Origin: CALZJC01 sp041574955
GTDB taxonomy: Bacteria; Acidobacteriota; Thermoanaerobaculia; Multivoradales; JAHEKO01
Length of the DNA: 31,653 nucleotides
Reading direction: 5' to 3'
Assembly (NCBI GenBank): GCA_041574955.1
Contig: JBFGNS010000031.1
Location: 1-31,653 of the forward strand
The notes beneath the pieces were generated by a model that saw nothing but the letters and a program-made list of their open reading frames with translations, had not been told where the DNA came from and searched no databases. The position numbers and the translations under genes were made by a program. Shown here in pieces: positions 14,445 to 21,367 of this stretch. The stretch's first letter is position 1. The number at the start of each line of letters is the position of its first letter.

Positions 14445-14909
14445 TCACTGCCCGAACTGCCGCAGGTGGTGGTCGAAATGCTTATAGCAGAAATAGCCCC
14501 AGTCGCGCCCGCTCATCGGCCCGAACAGAGCGTGGTCCGGCCACGCCTGGTCGCGCCGGCGCCGGCCGAAACGCTCGACCAGCTCGATCAGCCCGTCGAG
14601 ATCCGCCTGCCAGTCGCCCGGTGCCGTGACAAACGCCTCGCTCGGTCCGCGGATACGGCCCCTGGGCCAGGGCAGCCAGTAGATCGACGCCTTGCGCACC
14701 AGCGCCCAGCGCAGCGGTCCGGGGTAGGCCGCCACCGGCACCTCCCCCAGACAGTGGCGCATCTGGTCACTCAGGTGGGCCACCATCTGCGGCGCGCTCA
14801 TCCGCCCCCAGCGCGCAGGGGTGCGCGCGGTGAGCCGCCCGAGGCGCGCCAGCACCTCGGCGCGACGCCCACGATCGAACAGGTCGCGGGGCGTTGCTCC
14901 GCTCTTCAT
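14445..14909 (-). CDS. DUF1569/DinB-like four-helix protein
   Basis: 154 residues. The opening MSAPQMVAHLSDQMRHCLG (37-55) and the closing KHFDHHLRQFG (143-153) are the family marks of DUF1569 within the DinB/YfiT superfamily, with His45, His144 and His148 placed to bind a metal. Some DinB-like proteins are thiol-dependent S-transferases (for example bacillithiol or mycothiol transferases); the reaction here is unknown. There is no strong ribosome site before the ATG at 14909. It sits between two membrane-protein genes, 24 bases after the stop of the upstream one. Confidence 0.75.
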   Translation of the reverse strand: MKSGATPRDLFDRGRRAEVLARLGRLTARTPARWGRMSAPQMVAHLSDQMRHCLGEVPVAAYPGPLRWALVRKASIYWLPWPRGRIRGPSEAFVTAPGDWQADLDGLIELVERFGRRRRDQAWPDHALFGPMSGRDWGYFCYKHFDHHLRQFGQ

Positions 14910-14933
14910 CGGTGCGCCCGAGGCTAGCAGCCG

Positions 14934-15365
14934 CTAGGGCGAAGCGCCGCTCAAACGGAGCGGGAGAAACCGGAAGCCCGGTTCGACGCTCGACAGCCCG
15001 ACGAGGAACAGCTGCAGCCAGGCGAGCAGCGCCGCGCCGCCGCCGTAGGTCACGAGCTGGAACACCCGTTCCCCGAAGCCACGTCTGGGCAGCGCCCGGA
15101 AGCGCAGCCACAGCAGCACCACCAGCAGCAGGTTGACCAGCATCAGCCGGCGCACCAGCGAGAACCCACCGCCCAGGTCCTCGAACCAGAACAGCCAGAA
15201 GGCGACCAGCGACCCGCTGTTGAACGGCCAGGCGGGTTTCGGCGGAAAGCGCGCGAAGGCCGCCAGCGACACCAGCCGGTTGAGGCCCACCCACACCAGC
15301 ACCAGCATCAGGCTCTGCACGGCCACCGGCCACCCCGCCAGACGACTGCGCCAGCCGATCATCAC
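14934..15365 (-). CDS. Small membrane protein, unknown function
   Basis: 143 residues with about four hydrophobic segments (15-35, 50-61, 68-87, 105-123) and a conspicuous run of Trp and Phe (FWLFWFEDLGGGF). The sequence between helices two and three, SLVRRLMLVN, is short and basic. The start is either GTG 15365 or the adjacent in-frame ATG 15362; AGGTG lies 5 bases before the ATG, which makes the ATG slightly better. It follows csaA by 5 bases and must be on the same transcript. No family is recognised. Confidence 0.65.
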   Translation of the reverse strand: MMIGWRSRLAGWPVAVQSLMLVLVWVGLNRLVSLAAFARFPPKPAWPFNSGSLVAFWLFWFEDLGGGFSLVRRLMLVNLLLVVLLWLRFRALPRRGFGERVFQLVTYGGGAALLAWLQLFLVGLSSVEPGFRFLPLRLSGASP

Positions 15366-15370
15366 GGCAC

Positions 15371-15715
15371 CTAGGCCAACCGCGTGCCGTCGGCCACCGG
15401 GCGCTCCGGCACCGCCAGCACCACCGCGCCGTCGTCACGGTAGAAGCCGGTGACCAGCACCTCGGAGCGCATCGGGCCGATCTGCTTGGGTGGAAAGTTG
15501 GTCACCGCGACCACCTGACGGCCGACCAGCTCGTCGATGGAGTACAGGTCGGTGATGCGGGCGCTCGACCGCTTGCGTCCGATCTCGGGGCCGAAGTCGA
15601 CGGTCAGCTTGTAGGCTGGCACTCGCGCCTCGGGAAACGGCTCGGCAGCCACCACCGTGCCGACGCGCAGCTCGACCGCCTCGAAGTCGCTCCAGTCGAT
15701 GGTGCTCGCGCTCAT
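15371..15715 (-). CDS. csaA: CsaA-type tRNA-binding domain protein
   Basis: 114 residues, the full length of CsaA. It is a stand-alone OB-fold of the EMAP-II/Arc1p tRNA-binding type. In Bacillus subtilis CsaA is described as a secretion-linked chaperone; the fold suggests nucleic-acid or protein binding. Signatures seen are FEAVELRVGTVVAAEPFPEA (residues 11-30), LTVDFGPEIGRKRSSARIT and NFPPKQIGPMRSEVL, very close to the family consensus. The frame starts at ATG 15715 without a clear ribosome site. A 123-base gap with no gene separates it from the methyltransferase-like gene upstream. The membrane protein gene follows 5 bases downstream. Confidence 0.9.
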   Translation of the reverse strand: MSASTIDWSDFEAVELRVGTVVAAEPFPEARVPAYKLTVDFGPEIGRKRSSARITDLYSIDELVGRQVVAVTNFPPKQIGPMRSEVLVTGFYRDDGAVVLAVPERPVADGTRLA

Positions 15716-15838
15716 TCGCCGCGCCGCCGGCTGTGGGTTCCCCAGCGGCAGATCAGGAAGTCGAAGTCCGCGGCGCCGTCGCGCGCGCCGCCGCAGTCTT
15801 GCGGCGCTCAGGGCTCGATGCCACCGCTCATCACCCGA

Positions 15839-16435
15839 TCATCTCATCCTGGCAAGGCGGCGGAGCCGCGGCAGGAAGCGGCCGGTGCGCCGCGCGTAGT
15901 CGCGGTAGGCCTCGCCGAACCGCGCCTCGAGCTCCGCCTCCTCGGCCGGCAGCCGCAACCTCACCAGCACCAGCGCCAGGGCGGCGGCGGCGAGCAGGAA
16001 CCAGCTGGCGGCCAGCAGCCCTAGGCCGGTGAAGATCACCGCGCCGGCCGAGTACAGCGGGTTGCGCACCCAGCGGTAGGGGCCGGTGGTCACCAGCCGG
16101 TGGTCGTCGTGGGTCATCACCGTCGGCGAGACGTTGCGTCCCAGCGCGCGCTGTGCCGCCGCCACCAACGGAATGCACGCCGCCACCACCAGCGCCCCCG
16201 CCCAGCGCACCCCGGCGGGCAGCTCGAGCAGCGACCAGCCGAGCGGCCGCGGGTAGACCACGTACACCAGGCAGTACAGCCACAGCGCCAGCCCGCCCAG
16301 CCGCAGGGCGAAGAAGATCGGCCGGCTCTCCAGCGAATAGTCGATCCGGCGGCCGGCCTGCGCCCGGCGCCGGTAGCTGCCCACCACCCCCAGCAGCACC
16401 AGGAACAGAGCGGCGAAGGCGAGCCGGTAGATCAC
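15839..16435 (-). CDS. Isoprenylcysteine methyltransferase-like membrane protein
   Basis: 198 residues with five or so transmembrane segments. The C-terminal half carries the SAM-binding marks of the ICMT/PEMT membrane methyltransferases: TGPYRWVRNPLY at 117-128 and EEAELEARFGEAYRDY at 165-180, followed by RFLPRL. Bacterial members methylate lipids, isoprenoid compounds or unknown small molecules. Nothing nearby provides a prenylated protein substrate, so the 'isoprenylcysteine' name should not be taken literally. The start is GTG 16435. It follows the DUF5694-cupin gene by 19 bases on the same strand and is probably co-transcribed with it. Confidence 0.85.
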   Translation of the reverse strand: MIYRLAFAALFLVLLGVVGSYRRRAQAGRRIDYSLESRPIFFALRLGGLALWLYCLVYVVYPRPLGWSLLELPAGVRWAGALVVAACIPLVAAAQRALGRNVSPTVMTHDDHRLVTTGPYRWVRNPLYSAGAVIFTGLGLLAASWFLLAAAALALVLVRLRLPAEEAELEARFGEAYRDYARRTGRFLPRLRRLARMR

Positions 16436-16454
16436 GTCGTGGCTCCGCGCGGCC

Positions 16455-17669
16455 TCACCCGTCGGGCTTGAGCTCGATGCGCCAGGCGCCGAACGGCAGG
16501 CTGCCGACGTTCTCGACCGCGTGCAGCCCTTCCGGACCCAGCCAGTCGGGGGTCACCGGCGACGACGGATCGGGCTCGGAGCGCGACTCGAAGCGCAGCT
16601 CGCCGTCGGCACCGTAATAGCGGATCCGCGCCGGCTGGTCGACCAGCATCACGCTCGGCCAGCGGTGGGTGTGCATCGGCTCGCGCTCGCCCGGCGGGAT
16701 CACCACCCGCAGCACCCGCACCCGCTCGTTGTCGAGCACGACGAGATGGGAGTCCGGAGCGGCGGCGACCGCGTCGGCGCTGTCCGGCCACGGCCAAGGC
16801 GGCGCCGGCGCCAGCAGCTCGGCCAGCTCCACCAGCTCGAACTGCGGCGAGGCCAGGGCGGCGTGGCGCAGGATGGGAACGTGCCCCGAGCCGATGACGA
16901 GCAGCAGCCGGTCGCCCTCCATGTCGGCGATCCGCTGCAGGTTGGCGAAGATCTTGAGGTTGCGGTTGAACCAGGCGGTCTTCGAGTCGACGCCGGGGTA
17001 CTCCGTCGAGCTGCCGACTTCGAAGTTGCCGACCAGGTACTGGCCGTGCGACAGCGCCAGCTGCTCGGGGGAGTTGATGCGCAGCAGGTAGTCGGCGAGC
17101 GGCATGCGGGTCTTGAGCTCGTCCTCGTAGCGCAGCTGGCGCTCGTAGAGCTCCCACAGCGGGCCGTCGAGCCTCCCTTCCTGCCCGTGCGCGGCGGCGT
17201 ACTCGTCGGGGTCGACCCACGGCTCGTAGAACCGCCGCTTGGCGTCGACCGCCCACACCCGCTGGTGGCCCAGCGCGGCTGCCAGCCGGAAACCGAGCTG
17301 CTCGAGCTCGTCGGGCGACGGCGGCGAGCCGCCGGCGCGGTAGGCGGCGTAGCGCCGGTCGAGCCCGGCCTGGTCGGCGACCGGCCACTCGACGGCGATC
17401 TTGTTCGGCCGGAAGCCGGCCAGCCGCTCGACCAGCGCCGCCACCTCGGCCTGGCGCTCGGGGGACAGGATGTCGACGTCGTGCTGCGGCCGGTAGCTGT
17501 CGAGCCCGGCGTCCTTGAAGTGGAAGGTACCGAGGATCGCCAGCTCGACCGGCGGCCCCGGCCACTCCGGCCCGGCGGCCTCGTCGGCGGCGGCCGGCGG
17601 CCCGGGCGCCGCGGCGAGCCCCAGCACCAGGGCGATCCAGGTGGCACGTGCGATGGCGCCCCTCATCAT
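16455..17669 (-). CDS. Secreted DUF5694-cupin fusion protein
   Basis: 404 residues. An N-terminal signal peptide (about 1-28) is followed by a DUF5694-type domain (about 40-285). That domain shows LAILGTFHF at 43-51, SPERQAEVAALVERL at 69-83, the FRPNKIAVEW strand (86-95), and GSGHVPILRH at 260-269. These features recall the TraB/Tiki/PrgY superfamily, whose members may be metalloproteases or signalling-ligand degraders. Residues about 307-402 are a separate cupin-like beta barrel: VLDNERVRVLRVVIPPGE, then MHTHRW with His333 and His335, and GLHAVENVG with His383. Both parts are in one uninterrupted frame. GAGGAGG precedes the start, with 3-base spacing to ATG 17669 and 6 to the in-frame ATG 17666, which may be the true start. 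Confidence 0.75.
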   Translation of the reverse strand: MMRGAIARATWIALVLGLAAAPGPPAAADEAAGPEWPGPPVELAILGTFHFKDAGLDSYRPQHDVDILSPERQAEVAALVERLAGFRPNKIAVEWPVADQAGLDRRYAAYRAGGSPPSPDELEQLGFRLAAALGHQRVWAVDAKRRFYEPWVDPDEYAAAHGQEGRLDGPLWELYERQLRYEDELKTRMPLADYLLRINSPEQLALSHGQYLVGNFEVGSSTEYPGVDSKTAWFNRNLKIFANLQRIADMEGDRLLLVIGSGHVPILRHAALASPQFELVELAELLAPAPPWPWPDSADAVAAAPDSHLVVLDNERVRVLRVVIPPGEREPMHTHRWPSVMLVDQPARIRYYGADGELRFESRSEPDPSSPVTPDWLGPEGLHAVENVGSLPFGAWRIELKPDG

Positions 17670-17763
17670 CTGCCTCCTCGTCTCGTGGCGGTTGTCGAGA
17701 TCGTCGACGGATTCTGGGCCGGATCGTAACCGCGTCCGGCCACGCCCGCCGTTTGCACGCCGC

Positions 17764-18591
17764 TCACCGGCGCTCCAGCAGCCAGACCGCGTCGGTGGTC
17801 TCGGTCTCCAGGAAGCGGCACTCCTCTTCCTCGTGCCGCAGATAGTCCGACACGGCGGCGGCCAGCTGCGGACGGGCGCGGGTCAGCGCCGCGGCGCGCT
17901 CGCGGATGGCCGCCAGGTTCGCCCGGTTGACCGCCGCCAGCTCGGCGCGCGGCACAAGCGACTCGCCGACCAGCCGGTCGCCGTGGGCGGTGAGCCGGCG
18001 CCGGGTCTCCTCGAGCGGAAACGAGTGCTCGTAGCCTGGCCGCGCCGAGGCCGCCGGCCGGGCCAGGAAGCCGTCGTCGATGACCACGTAGCCGCCGCGG
18101 CGCACGGTGCGCCGCAGCGCGCCGACGCACGCCGTGATGCCCCCCAGCACGCCGGTCCCGACCGCCGCCAGGACGACGACGTCGTGGCCGCCGAGCCGCT
18201 CGACCGCCCGGCGCAGGTCGTCACGCTCGAATCGGCACCGCTCGTCGACCCCAGCCGCCGCGGCACGCTGGCGGGCGCGCTCGAGGAACGGCGGAAACAG
18301 GTCGATGCCCAGCACCTCGAAGCCCAGCTCGCGCGCCAGCCGCACCGCGACCGCGCCGGTGCCGCAGCCCAGCTCGAGCGCCCTGGCGCCGTCGCCGAGG
18401 GGCGTCCGCCGGCGCAGCAGCTCGACGATCCGGTCGGGCCAGCTGCCCAGCACCGGCAGATCGGCGAGCAGCTCGGGCAACCACGGCAGCAGCTCGCCGG
18501 AGATGCCGAACGACGACGCGATCTGCGTCGTCGCCTCGCCCGCGTCGGCGTCCGTGGCGGGGAGGCCGCCGCCCTCGACCCGCTCGCTCAG
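17764..18591 (-). CDS. SAM-dependent class I methyltransferase
   Basis: About 275 residues. Motif I is LELGCGTGAVAVRLA (from residue 72), with the acidic end of strand two in LGIDLFPPF and motif IV near VVVLAAVGTGVLGG. RRGGYVVIDDGFL is the post-IV strand. The substrate cannot be told; the C-terminal half is family-specific. No ATG, GTG or TTG lies near the expected start. The only codon that fits is CTG at 18591, which overlaps the preceding lipoprotein stop as CTGA. An in-frame TTG about 37 codons later would cut the N-terminal helix. It is the last of four overlapped genes. Confidence 0.8.
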   Translation of the reverse strand: MSERVEGGGLPATDADAGEATTQIASSFGISGELLPWLPELLADLPVLGSWPDRIVELLRRRTPLGDGARALELGCGTGAVAVRLARELGFEVLGIDLFPPFLERARQRAAAAGVDERCRFERDDLRRAVERLGGHDVVVLAAVGTGVLGGITACVGALRRTVRRGGYVVIDDGFLARPAASARPGYEHSFPLEETRRRLTAHGDRLVGESLVPRAELAAVNRANLAAIRERAAALTRARPQLAAAVSDYLRHEEEECRFLETETTDAVWLLERR

Positions 18592-19136
18592 CCGGCGTAC
18601 CCCGCGGACGGCGGCGACTCGGCGCCGGGTCCGGCGGCAGCGGGCGGGCCGGGCCTCAGCTCCAGACTGTGCGGTTGGCAGCCGCCACCGCGCCGCGAGC
18701 AGCCGCGGAAGGTCGCCCGCGAGCCGGTGGCGTCGAGCGCCAGGCCGCGCACCACGATCGCCGGCGGGTACTCGCCGCGCCACTCCACCACCCAGTCGTC
18801 GAAGACCGTCTCGCCGGTCGCCGCCTCCACCACCAGCAGGCGGGCACCCCGCACCACGAAGGCGGCGGTCGAGCTGTCGGCGGACCAGGCGATCGTGTCG
18901 CACCAGTCCATGTCCTCGGCCAGCCGGCGCACCAGCCGCGGCGACTCACCCCGGCGCCCTATCCGCAGGCTCTGGCTCGGCGGGTCGATCGCCGGGTGGT
19001 TGCGGACCAGCGCGACGTAGCGGCCGTCCGGGGACTCGGCCTCGAGGGCCACCCGGGGCAGCCCGAGATCCGCCTTCGAGCAGCCCGCGGCGAGGATCGC
19101 CACCAGCCCGGCCACAAGCACCACGGTTCGCATCAT
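18588..19136 (-). CDS. Lipoprotein, beta-propeller-fragment-like
   Basis: 182 residues beginning with a lipoprotein signal (lipobox LAAGC, Cys19). The mature part has short beta-strand repeats such as SPDGRYVALVRN (39-50), IAWSADSSTAAFVVRG and LALDATGSRATF. This resembles two or three WD40/TolB-like blades, too few for a full propeller, so it may be a small strand-rich surface protein. The ATG at 19136 overlaps the DUF6624 stop codon as ATGA; a second ATG follows at 19133. The stop overlaps the methyltransferase start. The function is unknown. Confidence 0.7.
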   Translation of the reverse strand: MMRTVVLVAGLVAILAAGCSKADLGLPRVALEAESPDGRYVALVRNHPAIDPPSQSLRIGRRGESPRLVRRLAEDMDWCDTIAWSADSSTAAFVVRGARLLVVEAATGETVFDDWVVEWRGEYPPAIVVRGLALDATGSRATFRGCSRRGGGCQPHSLELRPGPPAAAGPGAESPPSAGYAG

Positions 19137-19861
19137 CCCTCCTGCTCGCCATCGGCTCGCCCGTCCAGCCAGCCGGCTCGGCGCGCCCAGTCGGCGATCT
19201 CCCGCTGCCGTGCGCGCCAGCTTCGGGGCGGTGCGTCGCCCTCGACACGCGCCCGGCGGCGCGCCTCGGCGACCGCCTCGGCGAGCGGCGGCAGACCGGC
19301 GGCGTGGCGCCGCTGGTCGACGCCGCCGGCGTCTTCGATCGGCCACGGCTCGAGCCGGCCGTGGCGGTCCCAGTCGAGGATCGTGCCGTACAGCTGCGGC
19401 CGCCGCTGGTTGAAGCGGATGCGGTCGGTAAGCAGAGCCAGGTGGCGGGCCGGCGCCTCGCCGGCCGCTACCGCGGCCGCCAGCAGCTGGCGGCAGCGCA
19501 GCTGGAGAGCCGGCGAGCCGATGGCGTGCTGGGCCACCAGCCAGGCGGCCTCGGCGCCGTCCTCTCCCACCCGCGAGACCCCGGGCCAGCCGCCGCGATC
19601 GACGACCGCTTCGAGCCGCCGTCCGTTGTCGCGGTGCAGCCGCGCCATCGCCTCGTTGTAGCCGTCGAACAGCTCGCCGGATCGGGCCAGGCGACGGCGC
19701 AGCCCGAGGTCGCGCCGGCTGAGCTCCAGCAGCTCGCGGCGCAGCTCGGGGTCGGCGGGAGGCCGCGGGGTCGACGACGGCAGCGGGCGCTCGCGGACTC
19801 CCCCCGCCGCCCCGGCATCCGGCGCCCGCCGCGCGTCGCGCCCCCGGCCGACGCCGCTCAC
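19133..19861 (-). CDS. DUF6624-like protein
   Basis: 242 residues with no signal peptide. After a low-complexity Arg/Pro/Ala start (1-35), the body shows VGEDGAEAAWLVAQHA (102-117), then LAAAVAAGEAPARHLALLTD and FNQRRPQLYGTILDW. This run ('G..G..A.WLiaQHad', 'GE....lA.LtDR', 'gkpQ.YGTq') is what I know as DUF6624, a family of unknown function. The start is GTG 19861, overlapping the beta-lactamase-like stop as GTGA. The stop overlaps the lipoprotein start. Translational coupling in this cluster implies related expression, but no shared pathway is evident. Confidence 0.7.
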   Translation of the reverse strand: MSGVGRGRDARRAPDAGAAGGVRERPLPSSTPRPPADPELRRELLELSRRDLGLRRRLARSGELFDGYNEAMARLHRDNGRRLEAVVDRGGWPGVSRVGEDGAEAAWLVAQHAIGSPALQLRCRQLLAAAVAAGEAPARHLALLTDRIRFNQRRPQLYGTILDWDRHGRLEPWPIEDAGGVDQRRHAAGLPPLAEAVAEARRRARVEGDAPPRSWRARQREIADWARRAGWLDGRADGEQEG

Positions 19862-21282
19862 GGCAGCCTGTGCCCCACCGGCGCCCCCTCACCCGCACCC
19901 CAGACCAGCCGGTCGACCGCGCCGTCCTCGCCGCGCCCGAAGCGCACCGTGGCGTAGAGCATGCGCGAGAACCAGGCGCCGTCGGCCAGCGCCACCAACT
20001 CCGACTCCCCGCCCTGGTTCGCGCGTGCCAGCAGCCGGCCGTCGGCGGCGCGGAGCGTGACGACGAACCCGGGCCCGAACCGGTAGCTGCCGGACAGCTC
20101 CACCGGCGGCTCCGGCGGCGGGTTGGCCCAGCGCGGTCGGGGCGGCGGCTCGTAGGGCTCACTCAGCACCGCCGCTGCCACGCCACGCCGGATCTCGTCC
20201 CGGGCCACCGACTGCACGTTGCCGAGGACCGCCACGGTCACGCCGTCCTCGAGGTAGCTCGCCAGGTCGCTGGCGTAGCCCGCCACCCGCCCGTCGTGGC
20301 CCACGACCTCCCGCCCAAAGCGGCGGAAGACGCTGACGCCGTAGCCGTAGCCGTGGCCGTGATCGCGGGTCATCCTGGCGTAGGCGGGCGGGCTCAGCAG
20401 CCGGCCGCCGTGCAACGCCCGCGCCCAGACCAGCAGATCGCCGGCCGTCGACCACAGCGAGCCCGAGCCGCAGGTGAACGCCGGCGACACCGGCACCGCC
20501 GGCGTCAGCCCGTCTCGTCCCCACGGGTCGTAGCCCGGCACCCGTCCGGCGACCGCCGGCGCCGGGCCGTCGTGCGCCGTCCGCTCCATGCCCAGTGGCT
20601 CGAAGATGCGGCGTGCCAAGTAGTCGCCGTAGCTCGTGCCCGAAGCGCGCTCGATGATCGCCGCCAGCACGGCGTAGCCGCCGTTGCTGTAGGCGAACGC
20701 CGAGCCCGGCGGATGGGTCAGCTCCATCCGGCCGAGCTCGGCCACGACCTCGTCGAAGCTGCCGTCACGGCCCGCGGTGCGGCCGAAGCTCGGCAGCGAG
20801 TAGATGTCGGCCACGCCGGCGGTGTGGGTGAGCAGCTGCTCGATCGTGATCGCTGCGCCGTGGCGGAACTCCGGCAGATGCCGCGCCACCCGGTCGCCGG
20901 TCGTCAGACGCCCCTCCTGCTCGAGCAGCAGCACTGCGGCGGCGGTGAACTGCTTGGAGACCGAGCCGATCCTGAACGATCCGTCGGGCCGGTGGGGCAC
21001 GTCGAGCTCGACGCTGGCCCGGCCGTAGGTCAAGACCAGCGGCGGCTGTCCGTCGCGCTCGACGGCGACCACCCCCATGAAGTCGGTGGCCGCCAGGTAC
21101 GGTGCCACGGCTGCGTCGATGGCCGCCCGCAGCCTGGCGACCGCCGCCTCCGAGGCGGCTGCCGGCGGCACACCGGCGGCCAGGACCAGCCCGGCCAGCA
21201 GGATGGCAAGGCGACGGGCTCGGCCACTCCTCGCCCGGCTCGCGGCCGGCCCCGCCCCCATCCGCTGGCTTTCGACCCGCAT
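19858..21282 (-). CDS. Beta-lactamase-fold serine hydrolase (class C/AmpH-like)
   Basis: 474 residues. A signal peptide spans about residues 20-43 (ILLAGLVLAAGVPPAAAS). The Beta-lactamase (PF00144) domain occupies about 48-385. All three active motifs are intact: SVSK (nucleophile Ser107, Lys110), YSN (Tyr198) and HDG (329-331, replacing KTG). Residues about 395-474 form a small extra beta domain. Most such proteins are esterases, D-aminopeptidases or peptidases rather than true beta-lactamases, so resistance should not be assumed. The ATG at 21282 has GAAGG 6 bases upstream; ATG 21261 is an alternative. It is divergent from the DUF2339 gene by 85 bases and heads a four-gene overlapped cluster. 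Confidence 0.87.
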   Translation of the reverse strand: MRVESQRMGAGPAASRARSGRARRLAILLAGLVLAAGVPPAAASEAAVARLRAAIDAAVAPYLAATDFMGVVAVERDGQPPLVLTYGRASVELDVPHRPDGSFRIGSVSKQFTAAAVLLLEQEGRLTTGDRVARHLPEFRHGAAITIEQLLTHTAGVADIYSLPSFGRTAGRDGSFDEVVAELGRMELTHPPGSAFAYSNGGYAVLAAIIERASGTSYGDYLARRIFEPLGMERTAHDGPAPAVAGRVPGYDPWGRDGLTPAVPVSPAFTCGSGSLWSTAGDLLVWARALHGGRLLSPPAYARMTRDHGHGYGYGVSVFRRFGREVVGHDGRVAGYASDLASYLEDGVTVAVLGNVQSVARDEIRRGVAAAVLSEPYEPPPRPRWANPPPEPPVELSGSYRFGPGFVVTLRAADGRLLARANQGGESELVALADGAWFSRMLYATVRFGRGEDGAVDRLVWGAGEGAPVGHRLP

Positions 21283-21367
21283 GCTCGGCCTTCGGCCCAC
21301 CCCCGGCAGGCTACCACCCGGTCGAGCGATAGACTGCGCGCGATCTCGCCTGCCGGAGATACGGTCG

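Noticed and set aside
15712..15807. Short minus-strand frame ending DFDFLICRWGTHSRRRGE just before csaA
   Set aside because: It resembles the opening of a family I know with DFDF-L-G-W, and its stop overlaps the csaA start. However, it has only 31 codons, no usable start codon and a stop just upstream. It is at most a gene remnant.
18591..18903. Longer N-terminus for the methyltransferase
   Set aside because: The in-frame extension lies wholly within the lipoprotein gene on the same strand in another frame and has shadow-like composition.
19858..21282. Antibiotic-resistance beta-lactamase
   Set aside because: The fold and motifs are of the broad PF00144 group with an HDG instead of KTG and an extra C-terminal domain. 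Most such proteins are peptidases or esterases, and no resistance context is present.
21077..21367. Longer N-terminus for the DUF2339 protein
   Set aside because: The frame is open upstream, but that part overlaps the divergent serine hydrolase gene antisense. The ATG at 21368 has a Shine-Dalgarno sequence and starts directly with the expected membrane helix.
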